The notes beneath the pieces are model-generated. The model did no database searches. It was not told the origin of the DNA and saw nothing but the letters and a program-made list of their open reading frames with translations. A stretch of 64,000 nucleotides of DNA from Rhizobium anhuiense (GTDB lineage Bacteria > Pseudomonadota > Alphaproteobacteria > Rhizobiales > Rhizobiaceae). Each line of letters begins with the position of its first letter. The first letter of the stretch is position 1. The translations under genes and the position numbers were made by a program. The stretch lies in contig NZ_ML133527.1 of NCBI RefSeq assembly GCF_003985145.1, positions 62,001 to 126,000 of the forward strand. Reading direction: 5' to 3'. This document shows, piece after piece, positions 55,133-64,000 of this stretch.

Positions 55133-55945
55133 TCAGGCAGCTTGGGGGGCGAGTTCGCCCTCGTCATGCATTTCGATGGCGGCAAGCGCCGGCACGCTGC
55201 TGGCGAGCGCCCGCCAGGTGATCAGTTCGAACGTACCGTCCTCGTGCTCGGCGACCGCCGTGCAGCTTTCCACCCAATCGCCGGTGTTGATGTAGCGGAT
55301 GCCGTCCATGTCCTGAATGATGGCATGATGGATATGTCCGCAGATCACGCCGTCGGCGCCGTTTTTGCGGGCTTCGTCAGCCACGACGCGCTCGAATTCA
55401 CCGATGAAGTTGACGGCATGCTTGACCTGCAGCTTGGCCCAGGCCGAGAACGACCAGTAGGGCATGCCGAGCCGGCGGCGCACCGCCGCCAGGAGAATGT
55501 TGATGCGGATCGCCGTATCGTAAGCCCAGTCGCCGAGATAGGCGAGCAGCCGGGCGTTGCGGACGACGACGTCGAATTCGTCGCCGTGCAGGATCAGGTA
55601 TTTCTTGCCGTCGGCGCCGTCATGCATCATGCGCTCGACGACCTCGATGCCACCGAAATGCATGCCCGGGAAGTCTCGCAGGAATTCGTCGTGATTGCCG
55701 GGAATATAGACGACGCGGGTGCCCTTGCGCGCCTTGCGCAGCAGTTTCTGAACGACGTCATTGCAGACCTGCGGCCAATACCAGCTGCGCTTCAGACGCC
55801 AGCCGTCGACGATGTCGCCGACGAGCACGATCGTATCGGCTTCGTGGTGGCGCAGGAAATCCAAGAGGAAGTCGGCCTTCGCGGCCTTCGAGCCGAGGTG
55901 GACATCGGAAATGAAGAGCGTGCGGAAATATCTGGGTTCCATCAT
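55133..55945 (-). CDS. LpxH-like UDP-2,3-diacylglucosamine diphosphatase / metallophosphoesterase
   Basis: 270 residues from the first of two adjacent ATG codons at 55945; a GTG at 55954 is also possible. The calcineurin-like set is complete: LFISDVHLGSK, VGDIVDGWRL, PGNHDEFLRD, LHGDEFD and CGHIHHA. The length and the DVHLGS/GNHDEF form match the LpxH/LpxI-replacing metallophosphoesterases that hydrolyse the UDP-lipid intermediate of lipid A. Rhizobia often carry LpxI instead, so this may act on another substrate. It is expected on the inner face of the inner membrane. Confidence 0.82.
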   Translation of the reverse strand: MMEPRYFRTLFISDVHLGSKAAKADFLLDFLRHHEADTIVLVGDIVDGWRLKRSWYWPQVCNDVVQKLLRKARKGTRVVYIPGNHDEFLRDFPGMHFGGIEVVERMMHDGADGKKYLILHGDEFDVVVRNARLLAYLGDWAYDTAIRINILLAAVRRRLGMPYWSFSAWAKLQVKHAVNFIGEFERVVADEARKNGADGVICGHIHHAIIQDMDGIRYINTGDWVESCTAVAEHEDGTFELITWRALASSVPALAAIEMHDEGELAPQAA

Positions 55946-56062
55946 GTCTTTCACGAGCTGCCGCTCATGTCCCCATCTTTCATCTAACCTTCCAAAACCA
56001 GACTCGTGTTTCAGGATGATGACAAGATGTGGAAAAGCGCTGCAAACCGCTCATCCCCCGCT

Positions 56063-56118
56063 GGCAGAATGCCTGCGCCGCGCTGGCAGAATGCCCGTCG
56101 CCACGCGGGCAGAATGCC
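56063..56118. repeat. three short direct repeats GGCAGAATGCC before the histidine phosphatase gene
   Basis: GGCAGAATGCC starts at 56063, 56085 and 56108, steps of 22 and 23 bases, with GC-rich spacers. Too few and too irregular for a CRISPR array. The rest of the 55955-56208 gap holds nothing I can name. Confidence 0.55.
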
Positions 56119-56208
56119 CATCGCCGCCCGGCCCGCCAGCCATGTTGCCCTGCGCATTCAGGGCGTTCATGATGACAGTGATTCATATCCGACAATGCGG
56201 GATGGCTG

Positions 56209-56958
56209 ATGCGTATCTTTCTCGTTCGCCACGGCGAATCCCTCGGCAACATCAATGAACAGGCCTATCGCCAATTCGGCGATCATAACGTGCCGCTGAC
56301 GCAGTGGGGCTATCGGCAGGCGCTGGAGGCAGGCAGCGTGATCGCCTCCTATGTCAAAGCGTTGCCGAGCGCCGGTTTCGGCAAGCTGCACATCTGGTAC
56401 TCGCCCTTTCTCAGGACGCGGCAGAGCAAGGATGCGCTGCTTGCAGCCCTGCCGGAAAGCGTCGTCGGTGACATCAGGGAGGATTATCTGCTGCGCGAGC
56501 AAGATTTCGGTCTCTTCACCGAGATCTATGATCATGCCGAACAGAAGCAGAAGTTTCCCGATGAGTTCGAAAAATGGGCAAGGCTGCGCAGCAACAGCGG
56601 CAAATTCTACGCGCGGCCGCCGGATGGCGAGAGCCGGGCGGATGTGGCCCAGCGGGTGCGCCTGTTCCTGCAGACCGTCATGCACGACGCCGAAAATAGC
56701 GACCACAACGTCGTGATCGTCGGCCATGGCGTCACCAACCGGGCGGTGGAAATGAACTTCCTGCACCGCCCCGTCGAGTGGTTCGAGCGCTCCGACAATC
56801 CCGGAAATGCCGATATCACCCTGATCGAGGGGACGCGCTCGCAAGGATACGAGTCGATCCTGCTGCATCAGGCGGTCGATCGGCAGCCGGGACACGAAGG
56901 CGAACTGCGCGATGCGTATGGCGCCGACGTGACGATCACGCCGAAGCTCGGCGGCTAG
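56209..56958 (+). CDS. histidine phosphatase family protein
   Basis: 249 residues. The RHG motif is at the very start (MRIFLVRHGESLGNINEQAY), and the second catalytic His lies in VVIVGHGVTNRAVEMNF. WYSPFLRTRQSKDAL has the pocket Arg. The N-terminal position and length fit the PGAM/cobC-like histidine phosphatases; the mid region EDYLLREQDFGLFTEIYDHAEQKQKFPDEF is not shared with SixA. It is probably a small-molecule phosphatase or phosphoglycerate mutase-like, with substrate unknown. Confidence 0.85.
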   Translation: MRIFLVRHGESLGNINEQAYRQFGDHNVPLTQWGYRQALEAGSVIASYVKALPSAGFGKLHIWYSPFLRTRQSKDALLAALPESVVGDIREDYLLREQDFGLFTEIYDHAEQKQKFPDEFEKWARLRSNSGKFYARPPDGESRADVAQRVRLFLQTVMHDAENSDHNVVIVGHGVTNRAVEMNFLHRPVEWFERSDNPGNADITLIEGTRSQGYESILLHQAVDRQPGHEGELRDAYGADVTITPKLGG

Positions 56959-57053
56959 CAACACAGCCAAGAAATGAACGGCCCGGTGCGAAGGGGTGTG
57001 GCGGGTTGCGCAAGGCAACTCGCCAACTCGTCGGTTCAGGCGGTGACGTCGCG

Positions 57054-60000
57054 TCAGCTCGGTGACGTCATGGTTGCCGGCTCCTGCGCGGTCGAGGCTT
57101 CCTCGTTCATCGCCTCCGGCCGTTTCGTCCTCAGGAGACGCAGCACGAAGACGAAGAAGACGGGAACGAAGAAGATCGCCAGCACCGTCGCCGAGATCAT
57201 GCCGCCAAGCACGCCGGTGCCGATGGCATTCTGGCTGGCCGCGCTTGGCCCGGTGGCGATCGCCAGCGGCACCACGCCCAAGGTGAAGGCGAGCGAAGTC
57301 ATGATGATCGGCCGGAAGCGCAGACGAGCGCCTTCGATCGCAGCCTCCATCAGCGATTTCCCTTCGGCAAAGCCGTCCTTGGCGAATTCGACGATCAAGA
57401 TGGCGTTCTTCGCCGACAATCCGATGATCGCGATCAGGCCGACCTTGAAGTAGATGTCGTTGGACATGTCGCGGCTCATCACCGCGAGCACGCAGCCGAT
57501 GACGCCGAGCGGCACGACCAGCATCACCGACAGCGGGATCGACCAGCTCTCGTAAAGCCCCGACAGCAGCAGGAAGACGAAAAGAATGCTGAGGCCGAAC
57601 AGGAACGGCGCCTGCGATCCGGATCTGAGCTCCTCCAGCGACTGGCCGGTCCATTCGAAGCCGAAGCCGTCGGGAAGTTCGGCGGCCAGCCGCTCCATTT
57701 CGGCAATCGCCGCGCCCGATGAATATCCCGGCGCCGGAGCGCCGGAAATGCGCACGGCGGGGTAGCCGTTATAGCCGACGATCTGCGCCGGTCCCTTCTG
57801 CCATTCGGCGATGGCGAAGGACGACAGCGGCACCATGCCGCCGCTCGCATTGCGGACATTGAGCTTCATCAGGTCTTCGGCCTGAAGTCTGCTCTTGTCC
57901 TGCGCCTGCACGATGACGCGCTGCATGCGGCCCGAATTCGGGAAGTCGTTGACATAGCTCGAACCGAGATTGGCGGTGATCGTGCTGTTGATGTCGGCGA
58001 AGGCGACGCCGAAGGTATTTGCCTTTTCGCGGTCGATGACCAGCACGAGTTGGGCCGAGTCGGGCATGCCTTCCGGGCGGATACCGGCGATGATGGGATT
58101 CTCAGATGCCTTGCCGATCAGAATGCCCGCCGCCTCGGTCAGTGCCGCCTGGCCCTTCGCCCCACGATCCTGAAGGCGGAAGGTGAAGCCATTGGTCGTG
58201 CCGAAACCTTCGATCGGCGGCGGCGACAGCGCGAAGGACGTGGCATCCTTCAGCCCAAACAGCTGCATATTGGCGCGGTTGGAGATCTCCTGCACCGAAT
58301 TGCCGGCGCCGCGTTCGGCCCAGTCCTTGAGCGTGACAAACACCAGGGCGGCGTTCGGTCCCTGCCCGGAGAAGCTGAAGCCCTGGATCGCGACGACGTT
58401 GGCAACGGCCGGTTCCTTCCTGAAGATCGCCTCGATGCTTTCGAGCGAAGCCACGGTGCGGTTGCGGCTCGCCTCCGGCGGTCCCTGCACGTCAACGATC
58501 AGGAATCCCTGGTCCTCATCCGGCACGAAGCTGCTCGGCAGGTTGACGAAGAGATAGCCGAGGCCCACGACCAGCGCGAGATAGACGGCCATGACCCGCC
58601 AGGAGCGCTTGGCCAATCCCCCGACGGTGCGGGCGTAGCGGCCGGTCAGCCGGTCGAAATTGCGGTTGAACCAGCCGGCGATGCCCTTCTTTTCATGATG
58701 GCCCTTGATCGGTTTCAGGAAGGTGGCGCAGAGCGCCGGTGTCAGCGACAGCGCCAGGAAGGCCGAAAACAGGATGGAGACAACCATGGTCAGGCTGAAC
58801 TGGCGGTAGATGATGCCGGTCGAGCCCGGGAAGAACGCCATAGGCACGAAGACGCAGGAAAGAACCAGCGTGATGCCGAGGATCGCGCCGGTGATCTGTC
58901 GCATCGCCTTCTTGGTCGCCTCCTTTGGCGACAGCCCTTCCACCGCCATCAGCCGCTCGACGTTTTCCACCACCACGATGGCGTCGTCGACGAGAATGCC
59001 GATGGCCAGCACCATCGCAAACATCGTCAGCACGTTGATCGAGAAGCCGGCGGCATACATGACAGCAAGCGTTCCAAGCAGCGCGACCGGCACGACGAGC
59101 GTTGGAATGATGGTGTAGCGGAAGCTCTGCAGGAAGATGAGCATGACGACGAAGACGAGTGCGACGGCTTCTGCGAGGGTATGCGCCACCTTCTCGATCG
59201 ATGCCGAGACGAACGGGCTGGTGTCGTAGGGAACCGCATATTCGACGCTCGCCGGGAAGAAGCGCGATAGCTCCTCCATCTTCGCCTTGACCAGATTGGA
59301 GGTATTGACGGCATTGCCTGTCGACGACAGCTGGATGGCGATCGCCGCACTCGGCTGTCCGTTCAAGCGGGTGGAAAAGCTGTAGCTCTCGCTGCCCTCT
59401 TCGATGCGCGCGACATCGCGCAGCCTGACGTTCGATCCGTCGGCATTGGCGCGCAGCACGATGTCTCCGAACTCCTTGGTGTCGGTCAACTGTCCCTTGA
59501 CCAGCACCGTCGCCGTCAGGTCCTGCGAGATCGGATTGGGTGCGGCGCCGATCTGGCCCGCCGCCACCTGGGCATTCTGCGCCGAAATCGCCGCGCTGAT
59601 GTCGGAGGCGGTGAGGTTGAGGCCGACCATCTTGTCGGGATCGATCCAGATACGCATCGCCCGCTGCGAGGCAAACAACTGCGCGCGACCGACGCCTTCG
59701 AGACGGCGCAGCTCGCCGATGACGTTGCGGTTGAGATAGTCGCCGAGCGCCACCTCATCGGTCTTGCCGTCTGTCGAGGTCAGCGAGATGAACATCAGGA
59801 AGCCGGACGACGCCTCCTCGACCGTGATGCCCTGATCCTTGACCGACTGCGGCAACCGCGGCTCGACACGGCGGATGGCGTTCTGAACGTCAACTGAGGC
59901 CTGGTCGATATCGGTGCCTGCCGCAAAAGTCGCAGTGATCGTCATCGCGCCCGATGTATCGGAGGTCGACTCGAAATAGGAAAGGTGCTCGACCCCGTTC

Positions 60001-60206
60001 AGCTCTTCCTCGATCTGGCGGGTGACGCCCTGATAGATATCTTGCGGCGACGCGCCGGGATAGCTGGTGGTGATGCTGAGTTGCGGCGGCGCGACCTTCG
60101 GATATTGGGCGACCGGCAGGAAGGGCAGCGCGATCAGGCCGGCGATGGAGATGAAGATCGCAAAGACCCAGGCAAGGATCGGGCGATCGATCAAGAAACG
60201 TGCCAT
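57054..60206 (-). CDS. RND efflux transporter, AcrB/MexB type
   Basis: 1050 residues, typical for the HAE1 drug-efflux pump. It has 12 membrane helices, one at the N-terminus and then two blocks, with two large periplasmic loops. The proton-relay Asp pair is in GILVDDAIVVVEN in helix 4. The N-terminal ARFLIDRPILAWVFAI and the PVAQYPKVAPPQLSITTSYPGAS porter start are standard. It follows the membrane-fusion gene by five bases. The outer-membrane channel (TolC type) is not encoded here and must come from elsewhere. The divergent TetR gene is the likely regulator. Confidence 0.95.
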   Translation of the reverse strand: MARFLIDRPILAWVFAIFISIAGLIALPFLPVAQYPKVAPPQLSITTSYPGASPQDIYQGVTRQIEEELNGVEHLSYFESTSDTSGAMTITATFAAGTDIDQASVDVQNAIRRVEPRLPQSVKDQGITVEEASSGFLMFISLTSTDGKTDEVALGDYLNRNVIGELRRLEGVGRAQLFASQRAMRIWIDPDKMVGLNLTASDISAAISAQNAQVAAGQIGAAPNPISQDLTATVLVKGQLTDTKEFGDIVLRANADGSNVRLRDVARIEEGSESYSFSTRLNGQPSAAIAIQLSSTGNAVNTSNLVKAKMEELSRFFPASVEYAVPYDTSPFVSASIEKVAHTLAEAVALVFVVMLIFLQSFRYTIIPTLVVPVALLGTLAVMYAAGFSINVLTMFAMVLAIGILVDDAIVVVENVERLMAVEGLSPKEATKKAMRQITGAILGITLVLSCVFVPMAFFPGSTGIIYRQFSLTMVVSILFSAFLALSLTPALCATFLKPIKGHHEKKGIAGWFNRNFDRLTGRYARTVGGLAKRSWRVMAVYLALVVGLGYLFVNLPSSFVPDEDQGFLIVDVQGPPEASRNRTVASLESIEAIFRKEPAVANVVAIQGFSFSGQGPNAALVFVTLKDWAERGAGNSVQEISNRANMQLFGLKDATSFALSPPPIEGFGTTNGFTFRLQDRGAKGQAALTEAAGILIGKASENPIIAGIRPEGMPDSAQLVLVIDREKANTFGVAFADINSTITANLGSSYVNDFPNSGRMQRVIVQAQDKSRLQAEDLMKLNVRNASGGMVPLSSFAIAEWQKGPAQIVGYNGYPAVRISGAPAPGYSSGAAIAEMERLAAELPDGFGFEWTGQSLEELRSGSQAPFLFGLSILFVFLLLSGLYESWSIPLSVMLVVPLGVIGCVLAVMSRDMSNDIYFKVGLIAIIGLSAKNAILIVEFAKDGFAEGKSLMEAAIEGARLRFRPIIMTSLAFTLGVVPLAIATGPSAASQNAIGTGVLGGMISATVLAIFFVPVFFVFVLRLLRTKRPEAMNEEASTAQEPATMTSPS

Positions 60207-60211
60207 CGAGT

Positions 60212-61390
60212 TTACTCCGGCTTCTTGGCGTCACCGGACGCGAGCTGGCCATCCCGCCATTCTTCCGGCGCGACCTTTGCGCCCGGCTGCAGCTTCTGGA
60301 CACCGTCGACGACGAGGCGTTCGCCCGACGACAGGCCGCTTTCGACGACCCATTCATTGCCGGAGGATTGACCGAGCTCGATATCGCGCGGTTGCGCCAC
60401 GTCTCCCTCCTGGACGACATAGACCTGCGCCTTGCCATCGGCCGTGCGGATGACGGCGCGCTGCGGAATGAGGATTGCCTTCTCACGGACGGCCTGCTCG
60501 ATGCGAACACGGACATAAAGCCCCGGCAGCAGGTCGCCCTTCGGATTGGGGAATTCACCGCGGAGCGTGACCTGACCCGTCGTCGCATCGACGCTGGCGC
60601 TGCTGAAGAGCAGCTTTCCGGCTTCGCCATAGACCGTGCCGTCGTCGAAGACGAGCTTGATATCGGCCTTCCCGGCTTCCGTCGATGCCAGGCTGCCGTT
60701 CTCGACCGCCCGCTTCAGCGCCAGCAGGTCTCCGGAGGATTGCGTGAAGTCGGCATAGACCGGGTCAATCTGCTGGATCATCGCCAGTGCATCCCCGGCG
60801 TCGGCCGTCACCAGCGCGCCTTCCGTCACCAGCGCGCCGCCGATGATTCCAGTGATCGGCGCCCGGACTTCGGTATAGCCGAGATTGATCTTCGCCTCGT
60901 CGAGCGCTGCCTGCGCCAGCGCGACATCGGCATCGGCCTGGGCAAGGGCGACGGCGGCCGCATCATATTCGATACCGCTTGCGACATCGCGGTCGCGCAG
61001 CGACTTCTGGCGCTCCAACTGCTGGCGGGCATTCAACTGCGTCGCCTTGGCGCGCTCGAGGCTTGCCTCGGCACTCGCCACGCGGACCCGGAAGAGCGCC
61101 GGATCGATGCGGTAGAGCACGTCACCCTGGTGAACGAGACTGCCCTGCTCGAACACCCGTTCCTGCAGGATGCCGGAAACCCTAGCCCGCACTTCCGAAA
61201 CGCGCGTTGCGGCAATGCGGCCGGGCAATTCGCTGACAACGGGAACCGGACGCGCCTTGAGCGTCAGGACGCTGACGGCTGCAGGCGGCATCGCGCCGCC
61301 TTCCTGTGCGTGAGCCGGCAGGCCGGCGCCGAGCAACAGCGCCAACGTCAGCGCGTAACCTAATGATTTCGGACGAAAAAGCATATTCAT
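60212..61390 (-). CDS. RND efflux membrane-fusion (adaptor) protein
   Basis: 392 residues from the ATG at 61390 with GGAAGG upstream. A signal peptide (core ALTLALLLGAGLPAHA) is followed by the barrel-sandwich and lipoyl half (PVVSELPGRIAATRVSEVRARVSGIL and GDVLYRIDPALFRVRVASAEA). A long helical hairpin (about residues 95-165) comes next, then the second lipoyl half (NLGYTEVRAPITGIIG) and the beta-barrel domain. It lacks the Cys of a lipoprotein, so it is probably anchored by interaction. It links the pump to an outer channel. Its promoter and operator lie at 61469-61515. Confidence 0.94.
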   Translation of the reverse strand: MNMLFRPKSLGYALTLALLLGAGLPAHAQEGGAMPPAAVSVLTLKARPVPVVSELPGRIAATRVSEVRARVSGILQERVFEQGSLVHQGDVLYRIDPALFRVRVASAEASLERAKATQLNARQQLERQKSLRDRDVASGIEYDAAAVALAQADADVALAQAALDEAKINLGYTEVRAPITGIIGGALVTEGALVTADAGDALAMIQQIDPVYADFTQSSGDLLALKRAVENGSLASTEAGKADIKLVFDDGTVYGEAGKLLFSSASVDATTGQVTLRGEFPNPKGDLLPGLYVRVRIEQAVREKAILIPQRAVIRTADGKAQVYVVQEGDVAQPRDIELGQSSGNEWVVESGLSSGERLVVDGVQKLQPGAKVAPEEWRDGQLASGDAKKPE

Positions 61391-61468
61391 AAGCCTTCCT
61401 GATGGTCCGCTGGGGTCCAAAAAAGCACAGCCCGCCGACATGACGTTCGGCGGGCCTCGTGAACCGAC

Positions 61469-61497
61469 AGATAGTCGATCTTTTTTCGCATTGCAAG
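61469..61497 (-). promoter_or_regulatory. sigma-70-type promoter for the efflux operon
   Basis: On the minus strand CTTGCA, 17 bases, CTATCT. This is close to the rhizobial housekeeping form CTTGAC-N17-CTATAT. It lies about 80 bases before the adaptor start. The palindrome at 61498-61515 lies just upstream of its -35 box. Confidence 0.6.
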
Positions 61498-61515
61498 ATA
61501 CCTACCGGTCGGTAT
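61498..61515. promoter_or_regulatory. TetR-type palindromic operator
   Basis: ATACCTACCGGTCGGTAT is an 18-base inverted repeat with one mismatched pair. It lies in the gap between the efflux operon and the divergent TetR gene, next to the -35 box. It has the length and symmetry of a TetR/AcrR-family dimer site. Confidence 0.75.
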
Positions 61516-61622
61516 GATAGTATTCTCATACTTGAAGTTCCCATGGTCCGGCGATCCCGGGAGTGATACTGATCCTCTCGAACCGTCTCGACGCGAAGCT
61601 TATCCCGAACACAGGTCATGCA

Positions 61623-62183
61623 TTGGTAGATAGCCCCCGCAACAGAAAGAAACAGCCGGATGTCGTGCGGCAGGCTCTTCTCGATTGCGCCACGAAGCTG
61701 GCGCTCGAACATGGTCTCGCCGCCGTCAGCCTGCAGGCAGTCGCCAGCGCAGCCGGCGTGACCAAGGGAGGTCTGTTTCACCACTTCCCCAATAAGCAGG
61801 CGCTCATAGAAGCCGTATTCGACGGCATGATGGAAAATCTCGACCGCGAGATCGACCAGGAACTGGAAAGGGATAAGGGCGGCCACGGCACATTCACCCG
61901 CGCCTATGTCCGCACGCTATTTGCCGACCGCGCCCTTAACAAAAGCCCTTGGTCGGCGCAGACCATGACCGTGCTTGCCGACCCCTACTCCAAGTCGCTC
62001 TGGCATAAATGGATGAATGACCGGCTCATCAAACACGCCGAAACCGACGCTGGAATGCGGCTCGAAATCGTTCGCCTGGCGGCGGACGGAGCATGGCTTG
62101 CCCATGTTTTGAGGCCTGACAACCAGGCGACTCCCGACGACACGGCGCTGTTGCAGGAATTGATCGAACTCACCAAAGGCTGA
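61623..62183 (+). CDS. TetR family transcriptional repressor
   Basis: The helix-turn-helix is clear: DVVRQALLDCATKLALEHG then AVSLQAVASAAGVTKGGLFHHFPNKQALIEAVF. The C-terminal part (TetR_C type, with MENLDREIDQELERDKGG and WSAQTMTVLADPYSKSLWHKWM) binds the effector. The start is uncertain. A TTG at 61623 (186 residues) gives a natural N-terminus DSPRNRKKQPDVVRQ; a longer frame opens at 61563. It is divergent from the RND efflux genes, with a palindrome in between, so it likely represses them and itself. Confidence 0.88.
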   Translation: MVDSPRNRKKQPDVVRQALLDCATKLALEHGLAAVSLQAVASAAGVTKGGLFHHFPNKQALIEAVFDGMMENLDREIDQELERDKGGHGTFTRAYVRTLFADRALNKSPWSAQTMTVLADPYSKSLWHKWMNDRLIKHAETDAGMRLEIVRLAADGAWLAHVLRPDNQATPDDTALLQELIELTKG

Positions 62184-62302
62184 CAAAGAACAGATTGTCA
62201 CCGGCCGAGGACATCAGTCGTCGAGCATTCGGATCATTTTGCCGCCGCGCGTAAAGCGAACGCGCGGCGCAGGCTCAATGCCTTGATGTCGCGCCATTCC
62301 CG

Positions 62303-63742
62303 TCAGGCAGCCCGTACGGCCGCCGTGGGTTTGACGTTCTGGTTCATCCGGAACAGATTGTTCGGATCGTAACGCCGCTTGATTTCGGCAAGGCGGCTGT
62401 AATTGGCACCGTAAGCGCTTTCGACCCGATCGGCCTCGTCCTCCGGCATGAAGTTGACATAGGCGGTGCCGACCGAATGCGGCTTGGTTGCCTCGAAGAG
62501 TTCCCGCGCCCAACCGACGCAATTTCCGTCCATTCCCGTTTCCCGCCAGCGGGCATGCACATTCATGACGAAATGCGAGCTGCGCTGCGGAAATGCGGTG
62601 GCCTCTGTGGGCACGCGGCCGGCAGCACCGCCGACATGGCCGATGAAGATCTCGCATTCCGGTCCGGGCAGCTTGCGCACGGCCTTGAGCAGCACGTCGA
62701 TTGCCGCATCCGATAGGGCGGCGAAATCCTGGCTCTTCCAGTAATTGCGCGCACCGGGCGTCAGCAGCGGGTCGAATGCCTGCTGCCAGCCGGTGAACGG
62801 CACCGGGCCGACGACGTCGGCAATCGGCTTTCCGATCGCGCGCAATCTCGCCGCAGCCTTCTCTCCCGCCGCAATGTCTCCGCAATAGCACATGGCGAGC
62901 ACCACGATCTCCTTGCCGTGCCATTCGGTGGGAATGAACGGCAGCGGCGGCGCCTGGCGCATCACCACCCAGCAGGTCAGTTCGTCGGGTGCTTCTTCCA
63001 GTGCCTGCCGGTACTCCTTAAGCACCTTTTCCGCATCGGCGAAGGGATGCACGACGAGGCCGGCCAGCACCTCTGTGTTGAGCGGGTTGAGCTTGAACTC
63101 GAAGGAGGTGACGACGCCGAAATTGCCGCCGCCGCCGCGCAGCGCCCAGAACAGGTCAGGTTTCTCAGTCTCGCTCGCCTTGACCAGCTCACCGTCGGCC
63201 GTCACCACATCGACCGAAAGCAGATTGTCGAGCGTTAGCCCGAATTTGCGGGTCAGCCAGCCGAAGCCGCCGCCGAGCGTCAGGCCGGCGATGCCGGTGG
63301 TGGAATTGATCCCGGTCGGCAGTACCAGCCCGAAGGCCAGCGTTTCCTTGTCGACATCGGCAAGCGTCGCCCCCGGCTCGATCCTGGCGCGCTTGGTCTC
63401 AGGATCGACCCGCACCGACTTCATCGCCGACAGGTCGATGACGATACCACCCTCGCAGACGGCGTTGCCGGCAATGCCGTGCCCGCCGCCACGCACTGAA
63501 ACGAGCAGATTATTGTCGCGTGCAAACCGCACAGCCCGCACGACATCGGCTGCACCGGCGCAACGCGCGATAAGCCCGGGCCGGCGATCGATCATCGCAT
63601 TCCAGATCGCCCGCGCATCGTTGTAATCCATATCCTTGCTGGTCAGCAGACTGCCGCGAAATCCGGCGGCAAAGGCATCGATGGCTACGTCATTGACCAT
63701 CGTCTGACCCCTTTGCAGAGTCGTCAGGTTCAAATTGTCCAT
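62303..63742 (-). CDS. FAD-linked oxidase with BBE domain (berberine bridge enzyme-like)
   Basis: 479 residues from the ATG at 63742, with GGAGGAAA nine bases before it. The FAD-binding PCMH domain starts near residue 40, and RGGGHGIAGN holds the His that carries FAD covalently. GATLADVDKETLAFGLVLPTGINSTTGIAGLTLGGGFGW is the usual FAD segment. The C-terminal BBE segment begins near residue 430 (NYSRLAEIKRRYDPNNLFRMNQNV). The second Cys of doubly attached enzymes is not evident. The substrate is unknown; relatives oxidise sugars or alcohols. Confidence 0.9.
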   Translation of the reverse strand: MDNLNLTTLQRGQTMVNDVAIDAFAAGFRGSLLTSKDMDYNDARAIWNAMIDRRPGLIARCAGAADVVRAVRFARDNNLLVSVRGGGHGIAGNAVCEGGIVIDLSAMKSVRVDPETKRARIEPGATLADVDKETLAFGLVLPTGINSTTGIAGLTLGGGFGWLTRKFGLTLDNLLSVDVVTADGELVKASETEKPDLFWALRGGGGNFGVVTSFEFKLNPLNTEVLAGLVVHPFADAEKVLKEYRQALEEAPDELTCWVVMRQAPPLPFIPTEWHGKEIVVLAMCYCGDIAAGEKAAARLRAIGKPIADVVGPVPFTGWQQAFDPLLTPGARNYWKSQDFAALSDAAIDVLLKAVRKLPGPECEIFIGHVGGAAGRVPTEATAFPQRSSHFVMNVHARWRETGMDGNCVGWARELFEATKPHSVGTAYVNFMPEDEADRVESAYGANYSRLAEIKRRYDPNNLFRMNQNVKPTAAVRAA

Positions 63743-63965
63743 GATTTCCTCCATGCGACCGGCGCCCCGCACCGTCGCGGCCGGCATCCTGCGCCTGTTG
63801 AGGTCGTCAAACAAGTTTTCCAAAAGGATTAGCTAACCAGGGCCGCCGCTTGGCCCCACGGCACGCTCATCACGAAAACTTTTCCCATCCCCCATTTCCA
63901 TACTGTCGCCCGTATCCGATTGATGTATGGAGGGAACTCCCAAAAAGACGTGCACGGAGGCGGCA

Positions 63966-64000
63966 ATGGATCACCCGGATAAATCCAAGACGGAAAAGAA
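63966..64000 (+). CDS. start of an unidentified gene (cut by window end)
   Basis: An ATG at 63966 is preceded five bases earlier by GGAGG (63956-63960). Only eleven codons remain (MDHPDKSKTEK), so no product can be named. Confidence 0.5.
   Translation, partial: MDHPDKSKTEK

Noticed and set aside
56063..56118. CRISPR reading of GGCAGAATGCC repeats
   Set aside because: Only three copies, 11 bases each, with uneven spacing and no cas genes in the window.

Overview
The window is a high-GC, densely coded stretch of alphaproteobacterial chromosome. It most resembles the core chromosome of Rhizobium (R. etli / R. leguminosarum group). Pointers are a recA operator of the form GAAC-N7-GTAC (the form described for R. 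etli recA), a CckA hybrid kinase, a giant growth-pole-ring-type protein, an NADP isocitrate dehydrogenase of the 403-residue type, and RIME-like palindromes between genes. I see no phage, plasmid-transfer or insertion-sequence genes, no CRISPR array, and no tRNA or rRNA gene.

Layout. 1-3.2 kb: two tandem Bcr/CflA-type MFS exporters (the first cut by the window edge), an alpha/beta hydrolase and a GNAT acetyltransferase. 3.2-13.7 kb, all on the minus strand: two tandem inositol-monophosphatase paralogues, ttcA, glutaminase, rpsD, a HerA/DUF87 ATPase, murI overlapping a SPOUT RNA methyltransferase, a FUSC transporter and a secreted protein. 13.9-18.0 kb: icd, a GNAT protein, a glutathione S-transferase, and a divergent AraC/GyrI-type regulator and LysE exporter. 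18.1-24.2 kb: alaS, recA with its SOS operator, and a pseudouridine-salvage pair (psuK-psuG). 24.3-30.6 kb: cckA, a FliO-like protein, a DUF1062 gene broken by an in-frame amber codon, dksA and a SixA-like phosphatase. 30.7-38 kb: a YcjX/YcjF pair, a secreted protein, folP-folB-folK, an HExxH secreted protein, a candidate small RNA, a 2Fe-2S ferredoxin and a single-domain Hpt protein. 38.3-45.2 kb: one 2281-residue protein with two membrane segments and eleven 44-residue repeats, the likely growth pole ring protein (GPR/RgsE). 45.2-64 kb: a stand-alone GlyRS-like synthetase core, a D,D-carboxypeptidase, a GAF-GGDEF-PilZ-like protein, a four-gene Mla/MCE lipid-transport operon, a dipeptide epimerase, an MFS transporter, an LpxH-like phosphoesterase, a histidine phosphatase, an RND efflux pair with a divergent TetR regulator and a palindromic operator, and a flavin oxidase.

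Working together. Several genes touch the cell envelope and cell cycle. CckA heads the relay that in this class feeds CtrA. A perfect TTAA-N7-TTAAC CtrA-type box lies upstream of the giant polar-growth protein, next to a lone Hpt gene. murI, the D,D-carboxypeptidase, the L-Ala-D/L-Glu epimerase, the LpxH-like enzyme and the Mla operon concern peptidoglycan or outer-membrane upkeep. The least explained items are the GlyRS-like core (with a suspected one-base frameshift at its start), the candidate anti-Shine-Dalgarno small RNA and the lone Hpt protein.
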